Assembly: GCA_034687125.1 (NCBI GenBank)
Contig: JAQGBZ010000087.1
Coordinates: 1 to 64,000, forward strand
DNA: 64,000 nt
Origin: Neelides folsomi
Taxonomy: Eukaryota; Arthropoda; Collembola; Neelipleona; Neelidae
Direction of reading: 5' to 3'
The notes below the pieces were generated by a model. It saw only the letters and a program-made list of their open reading frames with translations. It was not told where the DNA came from and searched no databases. Below, in pieces: positions 13,601 through 28,600 of this stretch. Position 1 is the stretch's first letter. Every line of letters starts with the position of its first letter. The position numbers and the translations under genes were made by a program.

Positions 13601-16600
13601 TCCTCTCTCGTCTCTTTTAATTCCTCACGTTTCCGGCGGAGGAAAAAAAGAGGAGCAGAAGGAAAATGAGGCTAATAAGAGAATTTCGTATCAATCCATT
13701 TGATTTCATTCATTCTCGGAGAGTCGAAGGGGAATCACGGGTTTTGGCATATCTGGTTTAATCAATTAAAACATGTAATAATATCATCATATAAAATTAT
13801 AGTATTTTACACTTTTTGGCAAATATAAACTGTATAATATAATGTTTTAACATTGGCATTTATTTAATTAGAAAGTACGGATATATTTTAGTAAATTATA
13901 TGGATTTATTTACCGTTTCAGTTTGAGGGTTTTTACGGAATTTTTGGAATTTTCATTTTGAATTTTATTGAATTTGATTCGTTCCAGATTCATTAATTTC
14001 TTTGTTTGATTTACAGCAAGTGACGGGGGCGGAAGAGAAGAAGAAAAACATAAAGAGGAGGAAAAAGAAAGGAAAGTGGAGGAAAAGAAAGTGAGGAAAA
14101 AGAGCAAAAAGAATAAAAAGGAAAAGGTCGAGAAGGAAGATCTGAATACAAGTTATCGAGAAGCGGATCAAAAGTTTAAAGAGGAAATTCAAAACATCTC
14201 TGCGTCCACTTCATCAATACCAGGTGTGTATCAACATTAAATTCTCACATGTAATATAATTTGGTTAAAGGGTTTTCATTTTTTTTTATTAAAGTTGCTA
14301 TTTTCATAGTTGGTTTATTTGGTCTATGAGATTTGGTTATTTGGTGAATTTGGGATTTTTGTTTGTAAATAATAAAATTAGCATTATTGAATCTTTATTA
14401 ATTTAATTGGTATTTGTAAATAACTTCTTATATAGGATTTTTATTTGTTAATATTAATTTATTTAAATTTTGCTAATTATGATTTGCTCAATTATTATTT
14501 GTTTTGGGGTATTAATTAAGGTTATTGCACTTGCGGGGAAGCTTTGATTAACACGAGTAGCGAACGGCGGGGTTTAAATGGTGGTGAAATGGTTGAGGAC
14601 ACGGGGTCGTTATTTGAAGAAATCATATCGGAACTTGACGAGTTGCTTGGGTCTTCTAATTTTACTAGCACAACGTCACTCTTACAAGGTAAACCCAACT
14701 GATTTGCTTTCATACATTCATGCCAAAACCATTTATTATTACAATACATCATATGAATCATGACTTTGTATCTTAAGTTCAGTTTAACAATACTATATAA
14801 ATATTATGTGCTACTCGATATTATAATTTAATGCGTGATTTCTGCATGGTTCAGTTTGAATTACTTTGCATGAATTACTTTGCAAATTGCTTTTTAAATT
14901 GTCTTATTACGAAAGAAGCATCGAAGCCAAATTGAGAAACTTTGTATTAAAATGCATATTTTTTCATTGAGTGTTTGAACACTAAATTATGAGTAATTTA
15001 AGATGCGATTAGTTGATTGGGAGTTAATGAGTTGTAAATGAACTCACTCAAGTCGGAGAATTTAAAGTGAAAATTTTTTATGGGTCAAAATTATTTAAAT
15101 GGACTTTTTATAAATAATGTGATGTGCACAGGGCACAGTGTTTAAATTGAACATTTTGAATCCAAAATTGCGCTTGAATTCACAAAGATAAAAGATGAAC
15201 TTGAAATGAAAAAAGATAATAAGGATAAAGGATAAGGATATAATATAGGGTGGAATATTTAAAGAGAAATGGATCCAATTGTAAAATCTACACTTTTGTA
15301 GAATCTAAGAATCTGACAAGATCTTTTAGGATTTAATCTGACTCTTGTAAGGTGTAGTGAATTTGTGAGTGTAAAAGCAAAGGAGAGTGAGAAAGTGATG
15401 AAGTGGGATTGGAGAATGCAAAGTTTTTTCCTCTCCTTTGCCATATCAAATCCTCATCTTGATCCAAATTGTCCCATTTACTCTTCACGGGAATTTTTCC
15501 CTTGTTAGCCACCTTGGAGAATAATCAGATTTTTCATGCCCCCTTTTTTATTACGATTCTTTACACTGCTTTTAACAAAAGTGTTGGAAAAATTTGTCGA
15601 GAAACATTTTTTTGAATTTTCTTATTTAAAAAATAAATACATGATTTCATGTCTTTTGAATATACTTTTGCATTTTTATGTTTTCTATTGTATACCAGCT
15701 AGTTTACATTCATGACTAATTTAGTTTCAGTTTGAGTATTATTGTGAAAGGGAATTTTGAAGAAAAAGCAAGTTGAACTCTCACTTGGTTGTATGAGAAA
15801 TAGAGCAATAAAAGTTATCTTTTTTTGCCTCGTTTGTCAACTCCTTGGGTAATTAGCATAAAAGTCTCTAAATTTACATTTTGTCTTTACGTAACGTTCC
15901 TTGTTTATGAAAGAAAAAGATACACATTGGCATGTCTTAAATAAACATGTTTGAAGTATAGAATATTATAGTCGGTATATCTTTTAACATTAAAATATTT
16001 ACGTACATTATTGCCTTTTTATGTCAGTTCTGGATTACCTATATAAATTATATAGGGGCTAATATTTATCTATGGTACATACTAGAGTAAGTATATTTCA
16101 TCAACACGGATGGTCGGTAGCTGAGTACATAAATTATATTTTTATTTGCATTAAAATTGCTAATTTCCCTTGAACCTTCACCCATCTCCTATTTCTGATA
16201 TGAATATTTATCTTATTAATCTCTCACATCTCTTGCGATTGTGAGTTTGTAGGAAAGAATTAAATCCTCTTTGAAGAATATTTAAATAAATAGCAAATTC
16301 TCATTCTGTGTTTAAAATGGCATGAAATACAGAATACTTTATACTGAAGGTATAAAAGTATAAAGATGAAGCTATATGGCATTCTTAATGTATTTGGTAA
16401 TTTCAATTGTTCCATTTTTAATTACAATTATTACAATTGCATTCTTTAGTTCCATAATTTGAGTTAATTTGCAATTTAAATTTGGGTTGCGGATGCAAGT
16501 GAAAGAATAGAACAAAACAAAATTATATATTCTGTTTGAGACTACCGTATGTAGTGTAATGCTTTTGTATTTATAAGACCTTTGCAAGACCTTTGGGATA

Positions 16601-19600
16601 TTCATTGTGCCATGTGCGGAGATGTTTTTTAGTTTAAGGCAAGGGTTTACCAAAGGGGATTATTAAAGTGTGCATAATCCAGTAGGGGCATTAAATATAA
16701 TTGTTGGCTATTGCAGAAAGTTGTTATTAAGAACTTGTGGGGGTTTTACATCAAGTTGTTATTTATGAAGTTGGTTTATGAAATATTTCTTATTCTTCAG
16801 AGGAATGTGGAAGATTAAGATGGAGCAGAGCGGGAGGGTTTTGATAATGAGAGTATTTGTGAATATTTGAGAGTATTTGTGAAGTGGGAGTTGAAGTGTT
16901 GACTGAAGTTTCATTACACGTTTCGCTTTCAAAAGTTACAGAACGAAGGTTTGAAAATGTGTCTCTTGGTTTATTCCACCAATTTCCTTTATGAGTCTCC
17001 ATAAAGATCGACTCCCCCCCTTCCCGTTGACTTTGGCAATGGACCTCCCTTACATACCTCCACTTCCTCCCGGATATTCTCAACCCCACACATCCTACAT
17101 ATACTTACAATTAATGTACTGAAAATAGTTATATTCTGATTCTTAAGGACAAAATGAATATTTTCTCAAATGTCCTAAATAGGGGCTAAAATTCATTCTA
17201 ATAATATTTTTAAAATTTAATTAAAAACATTTTAAATTGAATTTTATCACTTGGGTATTTAGTCAGTGACGTTAAAAGTATAATTATGTATAATTTTATA
17301 AAAGTTACATAGGATTAAATGCAACTGTGTGAATATAAATGTATTTGGAAATTGTGTGAGTATACAATTAATTTATTCGGAAATTGTAAGATTTAGAAGA
17401 AAATATTTAGAATTCTTTAGAATAAAAAATTGTGATTAAATTTTCAAGTGATTCAATTTTTTGTGAATGGAGAATTTTTTAATCCTTGGGATTTGGCTCC
17501 CTTTGGGATGTCAGGTATGGTTGTATGGTGTAGAAGTGCCGGGTTTCGTGGTTTGAAGAAGGGGATTTGGAAGAAGGGGATTTGAGTTTCATAAGACCCG
17601 GAGTGCGTGTGTGGAAGTCAACAGTTGGGCTGGAGTTGGTCCGAAAATAGGTTTGGCCCATCTACGCAAAAATAGCTTTCGTCTCCCTCACTCGAGCCCA
17701 CACACTCAAACCCGCTGCTCCTCTGCCCATCATGAGAGGTAAAATTGGATTACAGTCGATCTTTAACAAATATTTCATTATCCTCATTAAACCATTACGC
17801 CTCTTCTCTACAACAATTCCCTTTCATTCCGACAACATTCACCATTATTCCCCTCCCACAGTCCCAACATCTTTAATCTCAAGCTTCGTTTCTCCCGGGC
17901 ATTATTTAAACTCGGGGTTTTATCCAGAGATAATACATAGTGGAAGAATAATATCATTTGCCATTATGCCATACATAGATAGGAATAATACATTGAAGAG
18001 CATTCTTTTATTACGTGCTATTATTTTAGTTATGCTGAATGGATTAATCAATTTGGTAGGACCGCGATGAGAGAGATAGAGTTCATGAGTTATTAAGTTT
18101 ATTACTTTCGATGTACTTTAAGAAATTGATGAGGTTTACAAAAGAATTTTTCATATCCTTCTTTTATGAATTATAAGTCTGTAGGTAAACTTCTGTATCA
18201 TTGTATAATGCTCAATTTTATATTTACTGAACCTTGAGGGTCATATCAGAAAAATTAATATATCTGTATAAGTATACGTATAACCAACAAGAATGTATTT
18301 AAGCGATGCTTATTTGTATGTAGAGAATGCATAGAGTGTTTTTAAAGAATTAATATATTGAGATAGTTTACGCTTCTTATTGAGAGAGGAAATAATTTAT
18401 ATTTTATGATGTGAACTGGAAATTTGATTTATTTGAATGGTCCAATTGAATTCACCTCCTTCATTTAATTTTGAGTTGTTGTGACGCAGAAGATGATTGA
18501 AGGATCACATGGAAAAAAATAAATTTTCTTCTCCATATCTTTTTACATTCAGACATTTAGACTCGATCACACAACTTGTAGCTTTATTTAATAAGATCCT
18601 TCGGCTACTCTCGTAAATTGCTTTATTGTGAACTTGAGACACATTTGGAGTAAAAATGAAATTTGTAGGCTGAGAAGTTGAGATGGAAAATGTGTGATGG
18701 AAAAAGTAAACCGGTTTGTGTAATAACGAAGGGAAGCCATTTGAAAAGCGCATCAAAAAATATCTCGTATATTCTTCTTACGTATACTTTATTTCACCTT
18801 CAAAGGTGTAATTTTACGCTGTAAAACCTTTCATTTTCTCCCTTATTATTTGTTTCAATTCATTCATTCAATTGTTTCAATTTTCCTCCTTCTCATTTCT
18901 TATGTCGGGAGGAAAATTGTGTAATTTGTGTTCACTTTATTTGGCCAATCTGTGTTTTAACTGAATGTGAGCTATGCTTTAACATTAGATTTTTCTTAGA
19001 GTGACTTTGAGATTTTTAAAGTTGGTTTTAAAAGATAATGTAAGAGTTAATGCAAGTGTTAATGGAAGTCTTAAAGTATTGGTTTGGCTCCTCTTCATTT
19101 AATGAGTTCATCAGGTTGGTTAGAAATGGGCATTAGACGGATAATGTATTGCATATTATGGATATTTTTTGTATTTAAGTGCGGGTGGGGTTGGTTTTGT
19201 ATTCGGAGACTCCGCAGCTTCTTCATCGTTTCTGCCCACTCACGGCTCATCTTCAGTTCATTTTTATTTATTGCTTGCTCGTGGGTTCCAAGAAATTACA
19301 TTATGAATCTTCAATTCCTCAATTACAAAGTTGTTTTAACGTTAGGTTTAACCAAGATGTAAAGCGGTCATCTTTATACAACTTGAATTTATTTTTCAAG
19401 AATTTATGCGGAATTTTACATTTATCATTTTTGGAAACATGCTGGTTAAGAATGTTAAGGTAGGATTAGTGATGTAATTCACGTATCTGTATAAGTACGG
19501 GGTCTGTATTACATAAGTAGGTATGTATCTAAACACAGTATTTAATAGTTAGTATACTTACATGTAAATTAAGACATGTAAGTTGAGTTTAAATGTATTT

Positions 19601-22600
19601 GGCCGTCAGTACTCTGTCAATCAGCAGTGTTAAGTGAAGGCTTCCAACTGCCCTACATTTTTTTCTCATTATTCATATGAGTGATAAAAGGAATAAGGAG
19701 AATTTGGGGGGAAGACGGCTCATTTTGCAATGATGCAAATATTTATTTTTCCATTAATACTCCGCACCAGGATGGCACGATTTGCGTGGAAGAGGAAAAG
19801 ATGAGGAAGCAACTCATTGTGTAAATTGAATGGAAATTGAAGATGGGTCTTTAAGTTTAAAACGTGTCAGTTCTCCGTGTTTCCTTTGTTTACTTTCCAA
19901 TGAATCTCCGATGGAGTAATTGAGATATTCGAGTTATGTGAACGTATTAATAGATCAAATGGTTATCTGAAAAGGTGAGTAATGAGAGAAGACACTTTGG
20001 GGACGTTTTCTGATGGTGGGATAGATTTGGAATAAGGAAGTGATACGTTGACGATTCAAATCAAATGAACGATCAGATTCATCTTCACAATTATCATGCT
20101 TTTGAATATTCCCAATACAAATATTCTGGTTTTCAGAATATTTACATAGACAGAATTATTACAGATATATTAGAGATATAGCTATTACGCTATTTAAAGT
20201 AATGTTTATATAACACGAGCGTATTAAATAGGAATTCTTAAAGAGAATTTTGGATTTTTGGCCCAAAGTGTTTGGTGGATGTTTAGATGAGTCCCGAAGG
20301 TATTCCTTATTAAATGGATGTACAGGAGGAATGGATCATCAACAACGCCTTCCATTCATTTCCTCTTCCATTTATTCATGGGGAAGTTGTGGAGTTGGCA
20401 AAAAGGGGAGTAAATAAATTTTTAGCTTCAAACACTTTAAAACTTTAAACTCACTCAAACGAGAGGTGAGACGAATTTTTATCTTCATGTCTTTTCCATA
20501 AAAGTGAGGCGAGATTTATCTTGCGGGCGTCGCGGACGCGGGTTTGCATCGTAAAAGTAATCTTTTAACTGGCGCACCCTTGTTTGAAAAAAACCGTTTA
20601 TAATTGTCAAACTTGTGAAAGATTACACTTAGAATAATATAAGTAATATTTTAAATATTCATAAATAAATTCATTTACTTGTCATTACTATTCATTCATT
20701 TATATTTTTACCACTGAGGTATTTTATTTGCAACTCATATGAAAATTTTATTCATTGGATTAAAATTTTGATTAAATGTATGAATTTCATAAAAGAATTG
20801 AAAGAAAAATTGGCATAATTGTCAACTTACTTTGTTAGTTAATGATAATGAAGAAGTAAACTATAAAGGATTTTGAGTTGCTTCAATAAATAGATTTTTA
20901 ATGACTTTTCTCTTTAAAATCGTGTAATGGAAAGATTGCTGAAAGGGATAATTAATTATTCGTGAATCTTTTTGGTAGAGAGAGCAAAGAGAAAGGAAAT
21001 TCCATATAAAGAATTTTAAAGGTATTTGTCCTTATTTTATATAATAAAAGTTGCATCTCATTACTTACCAAAGTTAGTTTAAGTATAAGTTATGTAGAAA
21101 ATGACCAAGAGGATTTCTTTATCTTTTTTACCATAATTATTCCAATGTTTGGGTAATGAGGGATCCGTCGTGAGGGAAGTAGTTGGACAACCATTTAATT
21201 GCTATTTTAATTGGGAATGGCGGCCGTGTGTTTGGGTGACCACATGAGGGCTGTCGGTGATTCCTCCTTCGTTAATTCTCTACTTAAATGATTTACGACC
21301 CCCCCGGCTCGTGATACATTAATTAACCACTTCCACATAGAGGAGAACTTTTGAAGAAATCTGTACATTTCTTGTCAAACATGACGTTGGAACTCCCATA
21401 AGAACTCCATTCATCAGTTTAGGTCTCAACTTTGTAAATTCTTCAGCTCATTTGGTTGATAGGTGTTTGAGTTGACTTTGGAAGAATTTTTAAGTCAACA
21501 GGAGACGGGCGAGGTGTTTGGCTATGCCAAATTTTATGGTGAAATTTTATGAAGATCCTAACGAGGAAACGAGTTTTGAGGGAGCCGATGAAAGAAAACA
21601 TTTATTTTAAAAATGCACATAAACTTCATCTTCTTTATATCTTCATTTGCCCACTTCATTTGCTCCTTGTGCTAAAGAACCAATTAACATGGTTTATGAA
21701 CAACAATTCAAAATTCTTCATGGGTTAGAAGTCCCTTGTTAGTTCCTTGTTATTTTATTGCTCATTCTCACTGTGATATTAAATGTTATGTTCAAATAAC
21801 GGTTTTATTCTAATTTATTAATTTAATGTTATGTTAGCTAACATTAAGTTTAGGTAAATTTAGGTTATGTTAGGTTCATGTAGTTTGGTTAAATGAAAGT
21901 CAAGCTATGAGAAATTGATTAATGTCTTGTAAAGTTGTAGAATAACAGATCAATAAGATTTTGATTTGATTTTAAGGGTCCTGGGAAGAGGCGAGTCATT
22001 TGTGTTATTTTAAAGTCTGAATGAATTGAGTTTGAGACTGAGGGGATTCATTCATCATTTTAATAGCATTCATAATTCAAGATGTTTTAGCCGTCTGGTG
22101 AGAACCGTGAGATGTCTCGAATTGAGTGAGGAAGAAGGGCGAGGGCGGGTTTTTGGTATGATGGGTCTAAGAAGGGCAATTGACATCACTTTGATCCGCT
22201 CTATGATGATATGCCTATTCGTGTGAAGATCCTCTTGGAGTGATTAATAGGGCAGAAGTTCCTTTTTTCCCATTACCGCCCGTCCAGGAAGGGAAATATC
22301 ATTTCCTTAAAAACCGACCCAGGATATTCAACTTGTATGACTTCTATTATATCTAACTATTTAACCTAATATGGCTCATATGGATTTCCAACCTCAGATG
22401 GTTTCACTTAACGTTAAAATATTTCAGTATAGCACTTTACTAGCAAAATATATAAATATAGGAGAGGATTTATCAGTATTATTGGTATAGGAAACTAATA
22501 GTAAAGTGGCACGAAGGGGACCAGCCCACCCTTAATGGTTTAATTCCTATTATACTGAGGCACTTAACATTATTTTATAAGTATTACATACATACATACA

Positions 22601-25600
22601 AACACAAATGTACATAATATGTATGGTATGATACTTTAGTAAGTGTGTAGATACACTACACACTTACTTTGTATGTACCTATATGGTATATAAAAATGTG
22701 GTTTTTCTAAGGCTTCTTAAGAAAAGGGCATATGGTGGCCAGGCGATATTGAGCTCGTTGTTTTTGGGACCATTCTGATGGCTTCTCGTGTCATGTCCAC
22801 TTACGGCTCCCTGCCTTTTTTCACTTCCCATTCATTGTGCCCATCACCAGAGGTGGACGATGTTTAGAGGTGATTGGGCGTGGTGCGGTTCATTTCACAC
22901 ATTCAATCCTGGGATAGAGAAATGAAGAGTCAAGGAATTTATGGCAAGTTGATTAAATAGGAAAGAGATCCTGCTGAGCCAAAATTTCCACTTTTATCAT
23001 CATCATAAGATGTAAGTTGTTGGAGTCGTGAGGAGTTCAGAATGGAATTCATTCAGAGTCAATCAATTGAGCCACTTTATGGACGTTTCTCATCAAAGTT
23101 ATTCTATGGGGGTTTGATAGGAAATATCTCAAATATTTTCATGCTTCATTGGAAATGTGTTCCGAGAATTTGCACGTTTCCTTTTTCATATTATTTTTTA
23201 TTTAATATTTTCATCAATTGGAACTTGTCTTTGTATTGTAACGGATTTGATTCGATTGAAATTTTTGGATTATTGGGATTATTTTGGAGGTTATTTTGCA
23301 TATTTTTAAGGTTTTTTACCCTTTTGTGCATGTGTGTACATTAACTTGAGTTTGGAGGGATGTGACTTTGCGGACATGACTTGCTTTTGCTCATTAAGGG
23401 AAAATGAATCCAAAGACATGGTTCATATTTATCAAGACCTTGATAGAAAGAATAAAAAACCTTGTTTAATAATAAGGTGAAAGAATTAGAAAAATTATTT
23501 CATTATTAAAAGACTTTTCATTTTTTTAAAATATTACTTTTATAAATTATATTATGATTAAATTCAAGATTATTCGGGTGTGTATTCACTATAAAAATAT
23601 TATTTTAATTTGAAATATGTTACATTATGTTACATACTTTTAATATAAGAAATATACAATGTAAGGAATGTATTTTATATGAACTCATGATGAGTTATTA
23701 AAAGAGGAATAACTGGAGTTACATTGTTTTGATTTTAATAAATTGGTTGTTTTTGATCCCCTTGTTAGATTTGGAATTAAAGCGTTAGACTCCGTTGTGC
23801 CCACGTTCAAGGTTGAGGGTCGTTAATATCCTTTTTGAACCGAGACGGAGTAACGTTAAGGCTCGGAGTCATTCCGACACTCCACCGACTCGACCTCACT
23901 GCTGGAGGGGCCGGAAACTCCCACCAACACACATACACTTTTTTATATTTATTTCCACCTCTTAAAAAAACCCCTCAAATGAGTCTTTTATTCAACCATT
24001 CCACCTCAAGGAGAGTCAAAGTGGAAGAGACCGGAGAATATTTTTCGCACATTCAAAATCTCCTTTGTGAGTCAATTAGGAATTTTCAACGGTTTGACGG
24101 AGATTTAACCTTCATTCACTCTAAAACAGCATATCAAAAGAATAGTCCATTCAAATTTTTATAAATTTCTTTAAAGAAAGAAATAATTTATAATAAAAAT
24201 TATAGAAACTCCTTGAAGTATAATTTCATGTAAATGTGACATTGATCAATTTAACAAGTTCAAAAAGTGAGAATGTTCGAAGAGGGAAAATAATAATGAA
24301 TTAATTTGCGGAATCTTTTCATTTGGTCTTTTGGTCCTTTATTTATGACAAGAGTTCAACGAGAGAAAATTCTTTTTATTGGAATCTTCAATGTGATTAG
24401 AGAATGAAAGAGGAATCATAAAGAGACTTAAAGAATTACAGTTCTGTTAAAGAATTGAATAATAAATATAATGCCCATTTTTCTCAACAATTGTCGGTGT
24501 GAGAAGTGACAGTTTCTTGAGTGTTAAATTGCAATAAGAATTTAAACGATGGGGTTTTTATAATAAGATTAATAATAAAAACGGTGAGACGGCGCTGAGC
24601 TTTTCTTTTTATGTCTTTCTCGTAGTTGAATTTTCCATTGTTGAGTTTGGTTTGGGGTTGTGGGTTCCGGTGGATAGTGAGAGTCATTGAATGTGAATTG
24701 TGAATTGTGTTTGAAAGGAGGGGAGACTCCGCCGCATCTCCCTGTCCCGCGAAAGAACATCTTCCTTCATCCCTCAACCTCGGTGGAAGAAGTGAAGAAG
24801 GAGAAGGGAGAAGAACAACCAATTCAACCTGTTTGGACACCGCCCGGTCTCGTTTCTCCCTCGACCCAGAGGAAATTTAGACCTTTGAACTTCACTGCTT
24901 CCACTTCGCCAAAATCATCAAGATCCGTCTCTTTGGTTAGAATTTATTTTTACATTCGTTTTCAATTCATTCTTTATATTTTTCGTTAATAATTTGAATG
25001 CCCATGATCTAGCTCTATCTAAAATTTAAATTGCCATTTTTCAATAATTAATTGTTTATATTTTTATTGAAAGGAAAATTGATTATTTTTATGAAAGTAA
25101 AGTTAGAAGTGAATTAATTTATTATTAAGGTTGATGTTCACAATAAATAATTCAATGATTATAATATTAATAAACCAGTATTTATTTGTTAGATGATGAA
25201 TGATGAGATGAATGATGAGATGGACACTACTAAAGTTTATTTTATTAAATTATTTAGTTATTTAACATTTAGATTGTTTAAAATAAAATTGTTTGAATTT
25301 CAATTTTTCAATATATTTTTAATAAAATTATAAAAATCTTCGAATATCAAATAATTTTCTAAATTGATGAAAATCGAGAGATGAGGGAGAAAGCTAAGAG
25401 ATGAGGAACTTGATGTTCACTCCGACTTTTTTACGTTGTTTTAAGCTCCACTTACTCTCTCAATGATTTTCATCTGCCCCACTTTTCTTTTTTTCTCTTA
25501 TTTTTTCTCCTGTCTTTTGTATATTTATCCAATGGAGATTTGGAGTGAAGGATGAAGGGAGAGACACAGGAAAAGGGCAATTGAACCATCTTGATATGAC

Positions 25601-28600
25601 TCTGTGTGTATTTTGTGTTTAGGATCGAGTGAGCAGCGAACGACCTGAGAAAATTGTTGAAGTTGACCTCCACAGTCCTCACACCCATAACGGGTCATGT
25701 GAGGGGGACCAACGGGTGAATCTTCCAAAGTATCAAAGCCCCACTGTCACACTTCTCCAGAAGGCCCGTGGTAAGTGTGGGAAATAATATTTTTTATTTT
25801 TGGTTAAATTTAAACTCCAATTTGCAAGTTTTGAGTTGATGGGTCGTCTGGCGGATCATGGCACATGTCTTGATATTGAGTCAAGGTCTGGAGGATCATT
25901 TATAATTTTGCTTATTTATAGAGGGACAGTTGCCAAAAGGAGCTTCTTACTTGGAACCCCGTGTTCAGAGATCTACATCCGCTTCTGGTTCATTCGGCCC
26001 GGCTCAGAGTTTTACAGAACGTCGTAAGGAAAAAAATACATTTCATTTGCCGTTTTTTTGTATTGGGAAATTTGGATGGAAGTTGGATGTATAAGATTCA
26101 CGTGTTTAAATGTTGATCTGTCTACCTGTGTTTATTTGATTATTTTTAACTTGGTTATATTAAACTTGGATATTTAATCTTAACTTTTACTTGGTTTTAA
26201 TGAAGGAACTGAATTTCAAGAAAGGCGGAACGAACCGTTGAAAATTGAAGAAGGAATTGGACCTACGACGTCATCAGGATTACCAATTACTCCGAGATCA
26301 GTACTTAAACTTTAACACCTAAAAACCCACATCCATCTGTGTTTTAGCTAAAAAAAACTTAATTTTATTTTTTTTAAATAATTTGTTAAGACTCTAATTA
26401 ATTGTTTTCAATTTTCAATTTTAGTGTATTAAGAACGAGTCACAACATGAATGGTACAAGCGAGTTTTCGATTCACTACATAAAGACCGCCCGACCAAAT
26501 CAGGTATGATCACTTTATTTTTCCCAACAATTTTTAAACCTAAATAATACAAAAGTTTTATTGAATGAAAGCATTTTTAAATACGAAATCAATTTGTCGA
26601 GTGTTGATGTGAAATCAAGTGAAATTTAATTTGTCGTCCCTTTGTGTCCCCTCTAGATTATCTCACAGTCAAATACAAACGAAAAGGTTCGTCGTATTTA
26701 CACACGAATTATATATACTACAATTTATGCAAATAATTAATTATTTGTAAATCCATTAACCATCACGTTTAAACATTTTCCTTTTTTCAAATTAATTTTC
26801 CAATAATCTAAATTTTTAACTTTCTTTAATACGTTATAACTTTATAACTAAATGTATCAGAAGCTGTTGAAATTATAACTGATTTTACTAATTTTTTAAT
26901 TAGTCCTTTCAACAACTTTTATTTAAAAAATAAAACGCTTGTTTTATTGGCGTGATTTTGAGTAAATTCTAACAATGTCATTATAAATTCCTTTTAACTC
27001 ATTTAACAAATTGGGATTCCTTTGTATGTAATAGTTGGATGAGTTTCGATGAGGCTTTGCAAGATTTTCTCTGCCATTTGGCCTCCCATGTCGCCAGGAG
27101 TGGTTTATTTGTTATTAGAAATGGAGGAGAAGTCACAGGAGGGATTTTCAATTGGATATTTTTTCCCTTTCCTTATCACTTCTTCATCTTCCTTCTACAA
27201 CTCTCAGAGGGATGTGTTGGAGAAGAATAATTGGCAGAGATTCATAGGCAGTTTTTCTTACCTCACTTCCTTTTCTTTGCTTTACCGTTTTAATGGGAGG
27301 AAGAATTCGGGAGAGTTTGTGAGGGCTCTGATGAGATTTATCTTACAACTTGGCCAAAATCCACGTCTCGTTTTATATTTCCTTTCCCATTCGCCAATTC
27401 CGTTTTTTACCTCGGCGGGTTACACATTTTATCTTTCATTTCGAACTGGTGGGCAGGAAAGTGGCAGTCAAATGGGAACTGAATGAGATCTATTGATGAT
27501 CCCAATAACCTGTTTACATAAACACCCATTACACCCATGTCTTTAAGCCACGATGACTTAACCTCTTAAAAATTATGTCTTTTAAGATTATTGTAATAAT
27601 ATTCGGATAAATCTTTTTCTTCGTGGATTTTTTAAAACAGACGATTAATTTTAAATCAAATGTTTTCTTTTGATTTCTTACATAAATAATTTCTTAAGTT
27701 GATGGTATTAGGTATTAGATTTGATGATTAATTTACTAATGTGAATGTTGAATGAATCTTTGAGTAGTTTGTAGTTTCAAATTAATAATACAATTAATCT
27801 AAATAAATATTTAATTAAATATTTATGTTAATAATTTAATCAATTTGCAATTAGTTTTGCAATTAATTTAAAATTAAAATTGTTAATTTAATGTCGTTGT
27901 TAAATTTTCAGAAGGAGGTAAACGCTTAGGATTTGGCTGTGGAAGTTTATCCGAAGGCGAAGGATACGAATCGGACAATTACGGTTATACTCGGGACAAA
28001 TACGGTGCACTTGACAGGAGGAAATTGAAGGACGAGTCAACTTACTCATACTTCAACACACCGGATTCTTCCTCCAACTTTGGCATCCGATTTTATCCAG
28101 GGAAAATCGAGGATTACACTCCTGGGAAATCTTCAATTGCAGCGAGAGAATTGCGAAGAATTAAGCCGACTCTTAAATGGTTTTTTTTTAAATTTATTAA
28201 CAATTTACAATTTATTTGTAGTTCGGCTGAAGATTACGTATATAAATGCCCGATTAATACGTACAATCGTATTATGAGCAGGATTAGTACTATTATTTAT
28301 TCCCACCGATTTTAATAATTAAAATGAAGTTAGAATATAAAGTTTTATGTGAACATTAAAAGTTAATGTTTTTTTTCTCAATGTCAAGATGAGTGTTTTT
28401 AATGGAAATTTAATGTTTATTTGTTCCAGGGCATTGGGTTCTAAGGATTTGGGTTACGAGAGCGACTCGAATCTTGTCATAAGGAAACGTGAAGGTTACG
28501 AAGGAAGTCCGCCGCCGCCGCCTTTGTCGCCGGCCGAACAACGCCAAGCTTATTTGGAGATCCAAAAGGGTGGTGAAGTTCCGCTCCAAGGGCTTCGGAA

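Larger units (their letters stand above)
14689..24717 (+). other. Large CAP intron, about 10 kb
   Basis: The longest stretch without a firm exon. By eye I find one phase-compatible candidate exon (17676-17738) and one perfect hairpin (22638-22668), both listed separately. Open frames such as those near 19.1-19.5, 23.0-23.3 and 23.8-24.2 kb show no domain and do not splice in frame into the neighbours. Confidence 0.5.

Noticed and set aside
23835-24164. Relatively GC-rich frame before the CAP linker exon
   Set aside because: A possible donor exists near 24068, but joining to 24718 creates a stop, and no domain is seen.
27039-27486. Plus-strand frames of 63 and 145 codons between SoHo exons
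   Set aside because: Overlapping frames with no motif, no compatible splice phase and no codon bias different from intron DNA.
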